Part shown: positions 7,378 through 14,537 of the stretch, piece by piece
How positions within the stretch are numbered: position 1 is the first letter of the stretch
Layout of the letters: each line of letters begins with the position of its first letter
Assembly (NCBI GenBank): GCA_013154175.1
Contig: JAADCZ010000042.1
Location: 1 to 34,247 of the forward strand
DNA from: Thermodesulfobacteriota bacterium
GTDB lineage: Bacteria; Desulfobacterota; Dissulfuribacteria; Dissulfuribacterales; QOAL01
DNA length: 34,247 bases
Direction: 5' to 3'
Translations under genes and position numbers: made by a program
The notes under the pieces: generated by a model
Database searches by the model: none
Told to the model about the DNA's origin: nothing
Seen by the model: only the letters and a program-made list of their open reading frames with translations

Positions 7378-8373
7378 CTAATCATTGGTAGGGGCGCCGT
7401 CGGAAAATCCTTTGTATTGCCGAACGTTGAGGGCTTTCCATTTAAGGAGAGGCTGCTGTCTGATGCGTTTTTGGAGGGTTTTATCGGTGGTCAAAAGCGT
7501 CGCATCGATTTCGCCTTTATCGAGCAGTAAATCCAGAAATTCTCGCTCAGCATCATTGAAAGGCAATACTGCGGATAAGGCCTGCCGGCATTGGTTCACG
7601 AGCGTCTTTCCATAATTCTCAGCGTCCTTGGTTCCCTGCTTCGCACCGAGGCGGAGCGTAGGAATAAGTTGGTTTGCCAATTCCGCAGCGTCGAAATCCA
7701 CATCTTCGACCGAAACCGTGCGCCAGTCCTTCCGGTTCATCGCGCCGTAGACGACGAAAGCGATTCGAAGTCGTTCAAGGTCGAGACCGTACATGCGAAG
7801 AATTCGGAGACTGTCGAATAGGTCTCTGGCCTTACGACGTGATAGCAATGCCGCGAGTTTCCCTGCCGCAAGTTCATGAATATCCATAACCGGGATATTA
7901 GTGGCCCGCCAGGTGCCTAGTGGGTGGGAGTCCATCATCATGATTGGCCACAAAGGCACACGGTACATGAAGTTAATATCCACTTCGAGTTTGCCGCTTT
8001 GCCCGAAGGCACTTTGGTAGCGAAGCGACCACTTTCCTCCTGCATGTTCTTCCGGCACACGCCTGACCGTAAAACCCTCTCGTTTGAAAACTGCCTGCAC
8101 CGCCTGTTCGATCTTGGGACGCTCTTCAAGCATTGCATCCTTACTCTCGGCTCCCACGTAATTCAGGTCGATATCTACCGATAACCTTGGGATATCAAAG
8201 ACAAAGAGATTCAAAGCGGTTCCACCTTTGAGAACCAACTTCTTCTTTAGGAAAGGGTGGCTTTGCAAGGTATCGAGCAATCCCAGCAGGCGTGCGACCT
8301 TTTCGAGCACCTCCGGTCTGAAGCCGGTAGATTCCGCCTCGACGGCAAGTTTTTCGGCTGAGAGGAGTCTCAT
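7378..8373 (-). CDS. abiEii: AbiEii-type nucleotidyltransferase toxin
   Basis: A 331-residue protein of the AbiEii/AbiGii family, the toxin of type IV AbiE toxin-antitoxin and phage-exclusion systems. The nucleotidyltransferase core is visible: LVLKGGTALNLF followed by SVDIDLNYVG, then LEVDINFMYR, HELAAGKLAAL and RKARDLFDSLRIL. Related toxins transfer nucleotides, and MenT-type relatives target tRNA; which substrate is used here is unknown. I chose ATG 8373 because it overlaps the antitoxin stop (ATGA) and has GGAGG 5-6 bases upstream; a GTG at 8388 would add five glycine-rich residues. The antitoxin gene lies immediately upstream. The pair sits just downstream of the tmRNA gene, a common place for acquired DNA. 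Confidence 0.9.
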   Translation of the reverse strand: MRLLSAEKLAVEAESTGFRPEVLEKVARLLGLLDTLQSHPFLKKKLVLKGGTALNLFVFDIPRLSVDIDLNYVGAESKDAMLEERPKIEQAVQAVFKREGFTVRRVPEEHAGGKWSLRYQSAFGQSGKLEVDINFMYRVPLWPIMMMDSHPLGTWRATNIPVMDIHELAAGKLAALLSRRKARDLFDSLRILRMYGLDLERLRIAFVVYGAMNRKDWRTVSVEDVDFDAAELANQLIPTLRLGAKQGTKDAENYGKTLVNQCRQALSAVLPFNDAEREFLDLLLDKGEIDATLLTTDKTLQKRIRQQPLLKWKALNVRQYKGFSDGAPTND

Positions 8374-9176
8374 AACACCTCCGCCCACGTCCGTTCAAAC
8401 ACCTCTCGGGGAACCACTAGATTCCATTCCGAAACCAGGCGACCCGATTTCCTTTTGTCCCGGTCCAGGTAATGCGGCTGCCGCGGACGGAGAGCGTGGA
8501 GTGACTTGAGATGTTTTTCCTCGACCATTAAAGATTCGCGGTGCTGTTCCAGGAAGAAGCCAACTTTGGCAGCCGTAGTTGCATTTCCAAGCAGGAGAAC
8601 GTATTCAACCACCTTGTCAAGGTCGAAGAACTCAACCGATTCGAGGGACCGCCAAATCTCTTCCCAACCGCCGGAAAGATCCGGACGATTCAAGACGTCA
8701 ACCAGCGTTCGTTCCAAACTTGTGACACGGACCTCCAGGCCAGATCGGTCCATTGTGACGACTCCGAAGTCCTCCTTGCCTGCACGGCGAAGTGACTCAG
8801 GGAATCTCACGCCACGGAAAACATGGGAGCGGTATGTAAACGGACTTAGCGGACGGGAAGCTGAATAGATGAAATGCTCGTGGACAGTGTAAGCATGACC
8901 GTGAAACTCCAAGGCCGTGTGGTACGATAAGACAGCATCTTTAGTCAGTTTCGCAGCCACAAGAAATGGATCGACTGGATATGAAGCTGGATTGGCACCA
9001 GGCGGTACAACGGCGTAGAGTCCACGTCGTATGGAAATGACGCGCCCTGTTTTCTTGTAGTAGGCCAGCAAGGCCTCCTTGGTCCTGGGGCCAACTTTTC
9101 CACAGGAGGCGAGGTATCTGCTCATTTCTTCTCCGGTAAACACCGGATGTTTACGAAAGAACTCCTCATGCTTCAT
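8370..9176 (-). CDS. abiEi: AbiEi-type antitoxin / autorepressor
   Basis: A 268-residue protein with the two-part layout of AbiEi antitoxins. The N-terminal winged-helix part (residues about 1-55) contains FTGEEMSRYLAS and the strand pair GRVISIRRGLYAVVPPG. The larger C-terminal domain contains DPFLVAAKLTKDAVLSYHTALEFHG and the segment RVTSLERTLVDVLNRPDLSGGWEEI, both typical of the family. Family members block the AbiEii toxin and repress their own promoter. The start ATG 9176 is about 31 bases from the palindrome described below, which fits autoregulation. Its stop overlaps the toxin start by ATGA. Confidence 0.9.
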   Translation of the reverse strand: MKHEEFFRKHPVFTGEEMSRYLASCGKVGPRTKEALLAYYKKTGRVISIRRGLYAVVPPGANPASYPVDPFLVAAKLTKDAVLSYHTALEFHGHAYTVHEHFIYSASRPLSPFTYRSHVFRGVRFPESLRRAGKEDFGVVTMDRSGLEVRVTSLERTLVDVLNRPDLSGGWEEIWRSLESVEFFDLDKVVEYVLLLGNATTAAKVGFFLEQHRESLMVEEKHLKSLHALRPRQPHYLDRDKRKSGRLVSEWNLVVPREVFERTWAEVL

Positions 9177-9206
9177 ATCGGGTTACCTTGACAAAAAGAC
9201 GCATTT

Positions 9207-9244
9207 CCCATAAAAATTTTATGGGTTGTGCGTTAAAAGGTCAA
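9207..9244 (-). promoter_or_regulatory. abiE promoter overlapped by a perfect palindrome (likely AbiEi operator)
   Basis: On the minus strand TTGACC (9239-9244) and TAAAAT (9216-9221) are separated by 17 bases, a good sigma-70 promoter for abiEi. The -10 box lies inside a 19-base inverted repeat at 9207-9225, with arms CCCATAAAA and TTTTATGGG around one central base. This placement would let a bound protein block the promoter. AbiEi proteins are known to bind inverted repeats in their own promoters. Confidence 0.65.
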
Positions 9245-9278
9245 GTCAAACATCCAAGCCTGCCTGACAATCATCTTT

Positions 9279-9304
9279 GTAATCCATACTGATTTATGGG
9301 TTAC
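9279..9304. repeat. Second inverted repeat sharing TATGGGTT with the abiE operator
   Basis: GTAATCCATA (9279-9288) and TATGGGTTAC (9295-9304) form an inverted repeat with 9 of 10 matches around a 6-base spacer. The right arm repeats TATGGGTT, which also occurs at 9220-9227 in the first operator, in the same direction about 75 bases away. It may be a second AbiEi binding site upstream of the promoter. Confidence 0.45.
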
Positions 9305-9639
9305 ATGTATGATTATCAACTATTAGAATTCCATTTCTGTCCCATTTCATAATAAAGCTACGGCGGTTATTTGGGGCAGGAGCGTTAGCTTCAGGCCATT
9401 AAAAAGGGCTCGGCAGGTTTTTCGGAGCGATTAAGTCACCGACCCAGTAAGCCACCAAGTTAGAGGAACGTTTTTGTTCAGGTATGAAGTATTTTAAACT
9501 TCGCCAGATTTAGTAGCCTGTCATCTGTTTTGGGTTTTCCCAGCCTATTTTTAGGTCATGTATCCAAAAACCAGGATAGGAGATGTCTATATATGGGCGG
9601 GCCTAAGGGGTTATTCCTCTGCCTGCCCCCTACCTATTC
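9305..9639. other. Intergenic stretch between abiE and the HTH regulator
   Basis: No credible gene was found. The stretch is of mixed composition with no transposase remnant, tRNA or array. Just past the regulator stop (about 9599-9630) GC-rich complementary blocks could fold into an imperfect hairpin on the minus strand, without a clear T-run. Confidence 0.4.
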
Positions 9640-10041
9640 CTACTCATTTCCTGCCTTTTCCAAGAGCCTGGCAATGGGGCGAAAGGCCTTGCACCTTTTG
9701 CACATGTCGATTTTTTGCCTTGGGTCGTCAGTTAGGCATTTGGCGCAGAAGGTGCCGCTGATGAACCAGCACAGGTTTCCCACATTAAACTCCCAGGCTG
9801 GGCAGCCCTTTTTCACCTCTTCGGAGCAACCATTCACTTCCCAGCAAGGTTGCAGGGCCTCTGTGACCCCTGTGAGCCGAGAGAGGAAGAAATAGATTTG
9901 TCTTTCGATGTGAAGTGGCACGGCCCTCCAGCCCTGCTCGTAACTCGAGACGGCCTTAACAGAAGTACCAAGGAGCTGTGCCATCTCCCTTTGGGTCTTG
10001 CCTAATATTCTTCTTGCGTGTGCAAATTCTGTTTTTGTCAT
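9640..10041 (-). CDS. XRE-type HTH regulator with eight-cysteine 'two-CW'-like domain
   Basis: A 133-residue protein. Residues about 5-42 form an XRE/Cro-like helix-turn-helix (ARRILGKTQREMAQLLG, then VKAVSSYEQGWRAVP). After a short helical linker comes a Cys-rich domain with C66, C72, C80, C91, C99, C102, C114 and C117, including PCWEVNGC, GCPAWEF, LCWFISGTFC and MCKRCKAFRP. The two CW pairs match the 'two-CW' domain seen in many Desulfobacterota regulators and sensors, which probably binds a metal or Fe-S cluster. It lies back to back with the selenocytochrome operon, with 194 bases between the two starts, so it is a good candidate to control that operon in response to redox state or a sulfur/metal ligand. 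That role is inference. Confidence 0.82.
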   Translation of the reverse strand: MTKTEFAHARRILGKTQREMAQLLGTSVKAVSSYEQGWRAVPLHIERQIYFFLSRLTGVTEALQPCWEVNGCSEEVKKGCPAWEFNVGNLCWFISGTFCAKCLTDDPRQKIDMCKRCKAFRPIARLLEKAGNE

Positions 10042-10122
10042 GATTACAGCCCTCTAAGGTTACCCCAAAAGGAAATCGTTGCAAGTTTACATTAGGGTTT
10101 GAACTTTTTGTAGAAAAAAATA

Positions 10123-10184
10123 TTGACATTTAAATTTTTCTGAGATATGTGAAATCATACACTACTACCACAATGTGGTATAGT
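10123..10184 (+). promoter_or_regulatory. Promoter region and palindromic operator of the selenocytochrome operon
   Basis: Two overlapping promoter candidates are visible. One has TTGACA at 10123-10128, with only a weak -10 (TATGTG, 10146-10151). The other is an extended -10, TGG plus TATAGT, with TATAGT at 10179-10184. The second is overlapped by a perfect 15-base palindrome at 10166-10180 (TACCACA, central A, TGTGGTA). The palindrome could be the site of the divergent HTH regulator. It does not match the FNR, CRP or NikR consensus. Confidence 0.5.
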
Positions 10185-10235
10185 CCAAGCCTGATGTTTA
10201 GGCAAGGCGAATTTGGGAGAAGAGGAGGTATCCGA

Positions 10236-11585
10236 ATGAAGAAAGTAGTTTCCAAGGGATTGTTTCTGTCCATGTTCTTGTCCATGGTTCTGGCTGCGCT
10301 CTTTGCCTGGGCGGCGCCCTCAGAGGACCAGTCCGACTCGAGCGAATGTATCAACTGCCATACGGACCTGGAGGAGATGGACGACTACGGTGCAAAGGCG
10401 GCTAGTGCAGCGGCTGCCGTGGCCGGCTGAGGCGTCTCTGCGCCCCAGGTTAGGGGGCGCGACACCTACGGGGTTGCCAAGGATTTCTTGGACACCCCTC
10501 ATGGAGAGTTGGGCTGTAGATACTGTCACAAGGGCAAAAACGTAGATGACGAGGAAGAGGCCCACGAAGGAATCATCAAGGATCCGTCCGATGCCGGTGG
10601 AGGAGGAGTCTGTAAGGAGTGTCACGAGGACATAACCTCCACGTACAAAGACTCCATGCACTACAACCTCACGGGCATCATGGACATCGTCAAGACCATA
10701 ACCAAGCCCCACAAAATGGAAGACACCCTGCTGCCTGCTGCATGGAAGCTTGACTGTGCAGAGTGTCACGCAAGCTGCGGAAGCTGTCACGTTGCATGGC
10801 CCCATGTCTCAAAGGGCGGCCTTATAGACAGGCACAGATTCCAGAAGAAGCCCCCAATGGAAAAGACATGCTTTGGTTGTCACGGCTCCCGTTTCGCTGG
10901 TGAATACGTGGGATTCCTGGGAGAGACAGCCGATGTGCACTATGAAAAGGCTCAGATGGAATGCTACGACTGCCACAAGGGCTCACAGTTTCATGAAACA
11001 AAGCCCAAGGGTGTAAAGCGCTACTACGCAACTGAGACCCCAAGGTGTGAAAACTGCCATCCAGATGCTGTTCCTGGAAGGTCAAAGATTGCAATGCACA
11101 ATGCCCATGGGGAAAATGTTCTGGCATGTCAGGTTTGCCACGCAACGACCTACTTCAACTGCCAGAACTGCCACGTTTCCCTTGATGTAAAGGAGAAGGG
11201 CAAGATCAAGGTTATCTTCCCATCTGACCCACTTTACACCTTCAAGATTGGCAAAAACATCGATATCGGACCAAACAATCCGTACAAGTACAACTTGGTT
11301 CGTCACTCACCTATGCGTAAGGATTCCCTTGCGTCCCTGCGCTACTTCCAGGCCGTTCTCAAGGGTAAACCAGGTCCAAAAGACCTCATTTCCAACTGGG
11401 ATGCGCTTCCCACCTGGAACTCCGCCGCTGTTCACAGCATTCAGAGAAAGACCAAGCAGAATCAGTCCTGTAATTCCTGTCACGGGGTCAAGGAGCTATT
11501 CCTGACAAAGGATGACATAAGGCCCGAAGATCCCAAGGCGAATTACAAGATCGTGGTTGATGTGCCGCCAAAAATCGAAAGGTAG
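10236..11585 (+). CDS. Selenocysteine-containing 11-heme c-type cytochrome (in-frame TGA read as Sec)
   Basis: The frame runs from ATG 10236 to TAG 11583-11585 (449 residues) with a single in-frame TGA at 10428-10430, which would be Sec65. GAGGAGGT lies a few bases before the ATG, and residues 1-26 form a clear Sec-pathway signal peptide ending AWA. One CXXCH (CINCH, 38-42) precedes the TGA. Ten follow in the same frame: CRYCH (94-98), CKECH, CAECH, CGSCH, CFGCH, CYDCH, CENCH, CQVCH, CQNCH and CNSCH. The Sec sits in a flexible Ala/Gly-rich segment (AAAVAG-Sec-GVSAPQ). Continuous coding sense on both sides, a SECIS-like hairpin directly after the TGA, and selB in this window all favour readthrough over a broken gene. 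The mature protein should be periplasmic or outer-surface. Two rhodanese-like proteins and a beta-barrel follow in the operon, pointing to electron transfer coupled to a sulfur or selenium compound. Standard annotation would give a short fragment ending at 10430 and a second gene starting near 10488. Confidence 0.88.
10428..10430 (+). other. In-frame TGA, predicted selenocysteine codon (Sec65)
   Basis: TGA interrupts a reading frame that has a signal peptide and heme motif before it and ten heme motifs after it, with no change of frame. The codon that follows is GGC and the local protein context is VAG-Sec-GVS. Confidence 0.87.
10431..10466 (+). promoter_or_regulatory. Bacterial SECIS-like hairpin after the selenocysteine TGA
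   Basis: The upper stem is 7 bp: 10440-10446 (GCGCCCC) pairs perfectly with 10454-10460 (GGGGCGC). The 7-base loop is AGGTTAG, with G at positions 2 and 3; the AGGU start matches the loop of the E. coli fdhF element. Below the stem, a TCT bulge (10437-10439) gives the expected unpaired U. The lower stem 10431-10436 pairs with 10461-10466 with one C-A mismatch. The loop begins 16 bases after the TGA, at the near limit of the usual bacterial spacing. Confidence 0.82.
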
Positions 11586-11612
11586 CGGAAATTTCAGGAA
11601 AGGAGTGCTTCT

Positions 11613-12590
11613 ATGGAAAAGAGAACAATAATTAAAAATATTTTCTTGCTGGCTATTTTTACGGTCATTGCTTTTGGCCTAAACACACCTGTAAGCCTCT
11701 ATGCCTGGGGTGGTGTATCACCACTGGTGTCCACATCCTGGCTGGACAAGCATAAGGGGGACAAGAACGTCGTCCTGATAGATGTCAGGACCGAGGCCAA
11801 CTACGGCTTCGCACACATCCCAAATGCCGTAAGCATCCCTTATGGCAAGCTCGAACCAAAGTGTGCAAAGGAATGTTACATGATTCCCCCTACAAAGGAG
11901 ATAACCAGGCTGTTTCAAAACGCCGGGGTCAACAAAAATTCCCACGTGGTTGTCTACGCCCACGGTAACACCACCAGTGATGCATCAAAGGCAGCGGCCG
12001 CCTACTGGGTCTTGAAGGCCATGGGGCATAAGAAGGTCTCCATGCTCAATGGCGGCTTTACCAAGTGGACCTTTGAAGGCCGGGTGGTCACCAACGAGGT
12101 GCCAAAGGTCAAGAAGGGAAACTTCCAGGCCAAAAGGAACCCTGCTGCAGTAGCAGATTTTTCAGAGGTGGCCAAGGTGGTCCAGAAGGGTGGGGCCGTC
12201 CTGGTGGATGCCAGGAACTCTGTGCAGTATTTCGGACATGAAAAGAGAATGGATGTGACCTGTTACGGACACATCCCCGGTGCAATAAACCTGCCAGCGG
12301 ACTTCCTCAACAACTCTGGTGTCAACCGTGCACCAGCCACCATAAAGGACGAAAAGGATCTGGCAACAATGGTGGTGGGAGTTGGCATCCCCAAGGCCAA
12401 GTCCACTCCCATAATAGTTTATTGCAACACTGCACAGCTGGCTGGCCTCAACTATCTGGTGCTGAAAGACATCCTTGGCTACCAAGATGTAAAGGTATAC
12501 GACGGCTCCATGCTGGAATATTGCAAGGTCCGGGGAAAGCTTCCGGTTGAGCGTTTTTCCTGGAGCATCGGCTCGCTGAGAAATCTGTAG
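11613..12590 (+). CDS. Exported tandem-domain rhodanese (sulfurtransferase), active Cys in second domain
   Basis: A 325-residue exported protein with an N-terminal hydrophobic signal (about residues 1-31) and two rhodanese domains. The first (about 37-160) has VVLIDVRTEANYGFAHIPNAV and an active-site loop reading VVYAHGNTTSD, without Cys. The second (about 175-310) has VLVDARNSVQYFGHEK, YGHIPGAINLP and the loop IIVYCNTAQLAG with C271, the likely persulfide-carrying residue. Family members move sulfane sulfur to cyanide, thiols or partner proteins. GGAG lies just upstream of ATG 11613, 27 bases after the cytochrome stop. With the selenocytochrome before it and an outer-membrane barrel after it, it may deliver or receive periplasmic sulfur (or selenium) for the cytochrome; this is inference. 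Confidence 0.88.
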   Translation: MEKRTIIKNIFLLAIFTVIAFGLNTPVSLYAWGGVSPLVSTSWLDKHKGDKNVVLIDVRTEANYGFAHIPNAVSIPYGKLEPKCAKECYMIPPTKEITRLFQNAGVNKNSHVVVYAHGNTTSDASKAAAAYWVLKAMGHKKVSMLNGGFTKWTFEGRVVTNEVPKVKKGNFQAKRNPAAVADFSEVAKVVQKGGAVLVDARNSVQYFGHEKRMDVTCYGHIPGAINLPADFLNNSGVNRAPATIKDEKDLATMVVGVGIPKAKSTPIIVYCNTAQLAGLNYLVLKDILGYQDVKVYDGSMLEYCKVRGKLPVERFSWSIGSLRNL

Positions 12591-12612
12591 CAGGAGAAGG
12601 AGGGATAAAGAT

Positions 12613-13566
12613 ATGCACCAAAGATTACGTTTTAACGTGGCCTTTTTGATAATTGCCGCTGTGCTTCTCTTGCATGGCCCCGTCATGGCCAGTGAGGCTG
12701 CACAGGTAAATGGATTGGTATCGGTTGAATGGCTTTCAAACCATCTGAACGATAAGGGCATAGTCATCCTGGATGTGAGGACGTTTCCCAAGTATCTGAA
12801 GAGTCACATTCCAGGAGCTGTCCGGGCCTTTGGTCCGTGGCAAAAGATGAATGACAAGTTCGTAGGCTTCATGGCGCCACCAGTGGATGAGCTGCAGGAT
12901 ATGCTCCAGAGCTATGGCGTATCGAACGATTCCCTTGTCATCATCTATGACCAGGGTCTCACCTCGACAGATACGGCCAAGAGTGCCAGGGCCCTGTGGA
13001 CCCTTCACTATCTTGGTCATGACAAGTGTGCCATCCTCAACGGTGGTTTCAATGCCTGGGAACAGAAGGAGAAACCCGTTACTGCAAAGCCTGCCATCCC
13101 TCTAAGGGGTGATTTCAAGGCAAATGTAGTGGCCAACAAGGTGATAACCCTGGACGAGGTGAAGCAGAGGCTCAAGTCCAAGACGAGCTGTTTTCTCGAT
13201 ACGAGGCAGCCCCACGAGCATTTTGGGCATGAGAAGAAGAGCTTCATCCCTCGCTATGGACATCTTCCTGGGTCACTGCTCATTCCTGCCGCCTACATAA
13301 CCATCGGCGGGCAGAATTTTTCACCAGCTTATCTCCGCACCACCAAGGAGCTCGGGGATATGGTCAGGGGGGCCGGAATCCCTTCAGACAAGAGTGCAGA
13401 GATAATTGTCTACAGCAACACAGGGCTCCAGGCTGCACTGGGCTACTTTGTGCTGAACAATGTGCTGGGCTACAAAAATGTCAGACTTTTTGATGGTTCC
13501 GTGCTCGAGGCATCGAAAGACAAGGATGTCCCCATGAAGAGATATTCGTGGGGATGGAACGACTGA
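12613..13566 (+). CDS. Exported tandem rhodanese-like protein lacking the catalytic cysteine
   Basis: A 317-residue paralogue of the preceding gene, with signal peptide (cleavage after about VMA, residue 26) and two rhodanese domains. The first loop reads IIYDQGLTSTD, the second IIVYSNTGLQAA: Ser268 stands where the neighbour has Cys271. Neither domain therefore has an active-site cysteine, so normal persulfide chemistry is unlikely. The fold marks remain (VILDVRTFPKYLKSHIPGAV, FGHEKK, RYGHLPGSLLIPA). It may bind a substrate or its active paralogue, or act as scaffold. The gene is preceded by GGAGAAGGAGGG and begins 22 bases after its paralogue, which suggests a local duplication followed by divergence. 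Confidence 0.87.
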   Translation: MHQRLRFNVAFLIIAAVLLLHGPVMASEAAQVNGLVSVEWLSNHLNDKGIVILDVRTFPKYLKSHIPGAVRAFGPWQKMNDKFVGFMAPPVDELQDMLQSYGVSNDSLVIIYDQGLTSTDTAKSARALWTLHYLGHDKCAILNGGFNAWEQKEKPVTAKPAIPLRGDFKANVVANKVITLDEVKQRLKSKTSCFLDTRQPHEHFGHEKKSFIPRYGHLPGSLLIPAAYITIGGQNFSPAYLRTTKELGDMVRGAGIPSDKSAEIIVYSNTGLQAALGYFVLNNVLGYKNVRLFDGSVLEASKDKDVPMKRYSWGWND

Positions 13567-13602
13567 CCCTGAAGCTAAGGGAAAGGAGGGAGGTATTTAC
13601 CT

Positions 13603-14478
13603 ATGAGGAAACGTTGTTTTATGGTTGCTGTATCGTTGTTTGCTGCACTAGTGCTAATGGGATTTGAACAGGCCCAGGCGGGGGCACCTTTTACCAATGC
13701 AGAAGGTGTCGGGGGAGTGGCCTTGAATCCCATGGCCTACATCGCAAATCCAATGAAGAAGGGCGATAAAGGCCTTTTCGGACTTGGTATTGTGTCGAAA
13801 CCCCAGCTAGGCATCTGGAATATCAGGCTGTGCGAAAGCGGAGTCAACTGGTTCGCAGTTGGTGGTAACATATCCTTTTTCAACAGGCTCGAGCTTGGCT
13901 ATTCCCACGAGTTTGTTGATATCGATGGTGTCCAAAGCACGGTGGACAAGGATAACTTTTCCTTCAAGTTGAACCTGCTGAAGGAAAATGATTTTGGCTT
14001 GAAGTTCCTGCCAGCCGTATCCTTCGGCGGTATCTACAAGACCACCGATGCTGATGACAACTTCCCATTGAAGGACACGGAAGACATCGACTTCTACTTT
14101 GTTGCAACAAAGATGGTTCCTGGTCTGCCCGTCCCGGTAATATTGAACGCAGGTCTCTTGAATACCAAGGGATATGTCAGGGGCGTGTTGGGCTTCGGAG
14201 ACGACCGCGAATGGATATTCTTTGGAAACATAGACGTGGTCGTGTTCGAGAAGTTCATAGTAGGCTGGGAGTATGAGCAGGAAGCAGAGGTTGGTGATGT
14301 ATTTAAGGGCGAAAAGGGCATGAAACACACCACACATTCCATGTGGGAGACCCATATCGCCTGGATGTACAATGAGCATCTGACCCTGATCGGCTCCTAC
14401 GCCTATACGGGAGATAGCAAGTCAAGCGAGGCGGCATTCGATAGCGCCTACGTCTTGTCACTCCAGTACGCATTCTAG
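13603..14478 (+). CDS. Outer-membrane beta-barrel protein of the selenocytochrome operon
   Basis: A 291-residue protein with a signal peptide (cut after AQA, about residue 26). The rest alternates polar and aromatic residues in amphipathic strands and ends in SLQYAF, the C-terminal phenylalanine signature of outer-membrane barrels. About 250 mature residues would allow 10-14 strands, smaller than classical 16-18 strand porins. The start NAEGVGGVALNPMAYIANP may belong to a DUF-type barrel family that I cannot name with certainty. As last gene of the operon before a strong terminator it may carry a sulfur or selenium compound, or form the outer-membrane partner of the cytochrome. GGAGGGAGG precedes ATG 13603. 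Confidence 0.8.
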   Translation: MRKRCFMVAVSLFAALVLMGFEQAQAGAPFTNAEGVGGVALNPMAYIANPMKKGDKGLFGLGIVSKPQLGIWNIRLCESGVNWFAVGGNISFFNRLELGYSHEFVDIDGVQSTVDKDNFSFKLNLLKENDFGLKFLPAVSFGGIYKTTDADDNFPLKDTEDIDFYFVATKMVPGLPVPVILNAGLLNTKGYVRGVLGFGDDREWIFFGNIDVVVFEKFIVGWEYEQEAEVGDVFKGEKGMKHTTHSMWETHIAWMYNEHLTLIGSYAYTGDSKSSEAAFDSAYVLSLQYAF

Positions 14479-14537
14479 AATAGCCATGTGATTCCTGGAG
14501 CACACATAGAGGAACCATCAATACCTGAGTACTCGAA

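Noticed and set aside
9188-9216. Plus-strand promoter (TTGACA, 17 bases, TAAAAA) inside the abiE control region
   Set aside because: It points into a non-coding stretch with no gene and overlaps the better-supported minus-strand promoter and palindrome.
6728-10100. Complete tmRNA-integrated genomic island
   Set aside because: No integrase gene and no second copy of the tmRNA 3' end were found within the window.
10149-10235. Earlier ATG at 10149 as cytochrome start
   Set aside because: It would put 29 polar residues before the signal peptide and lies over the promoter/palindrome; ATG 10236 has GAGGAGGT at the right distance.
10428-10430. TGA as a nonsense mutation or two separate cytochrome genes
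   Set aside because: The reading frame is unchanged across it, the downstream part has no own signal peptide or ribosome-binding site, and a SECIS-like hairpin follows directly. A pseudogene cannot be excluded by sequence alone but is less likely.
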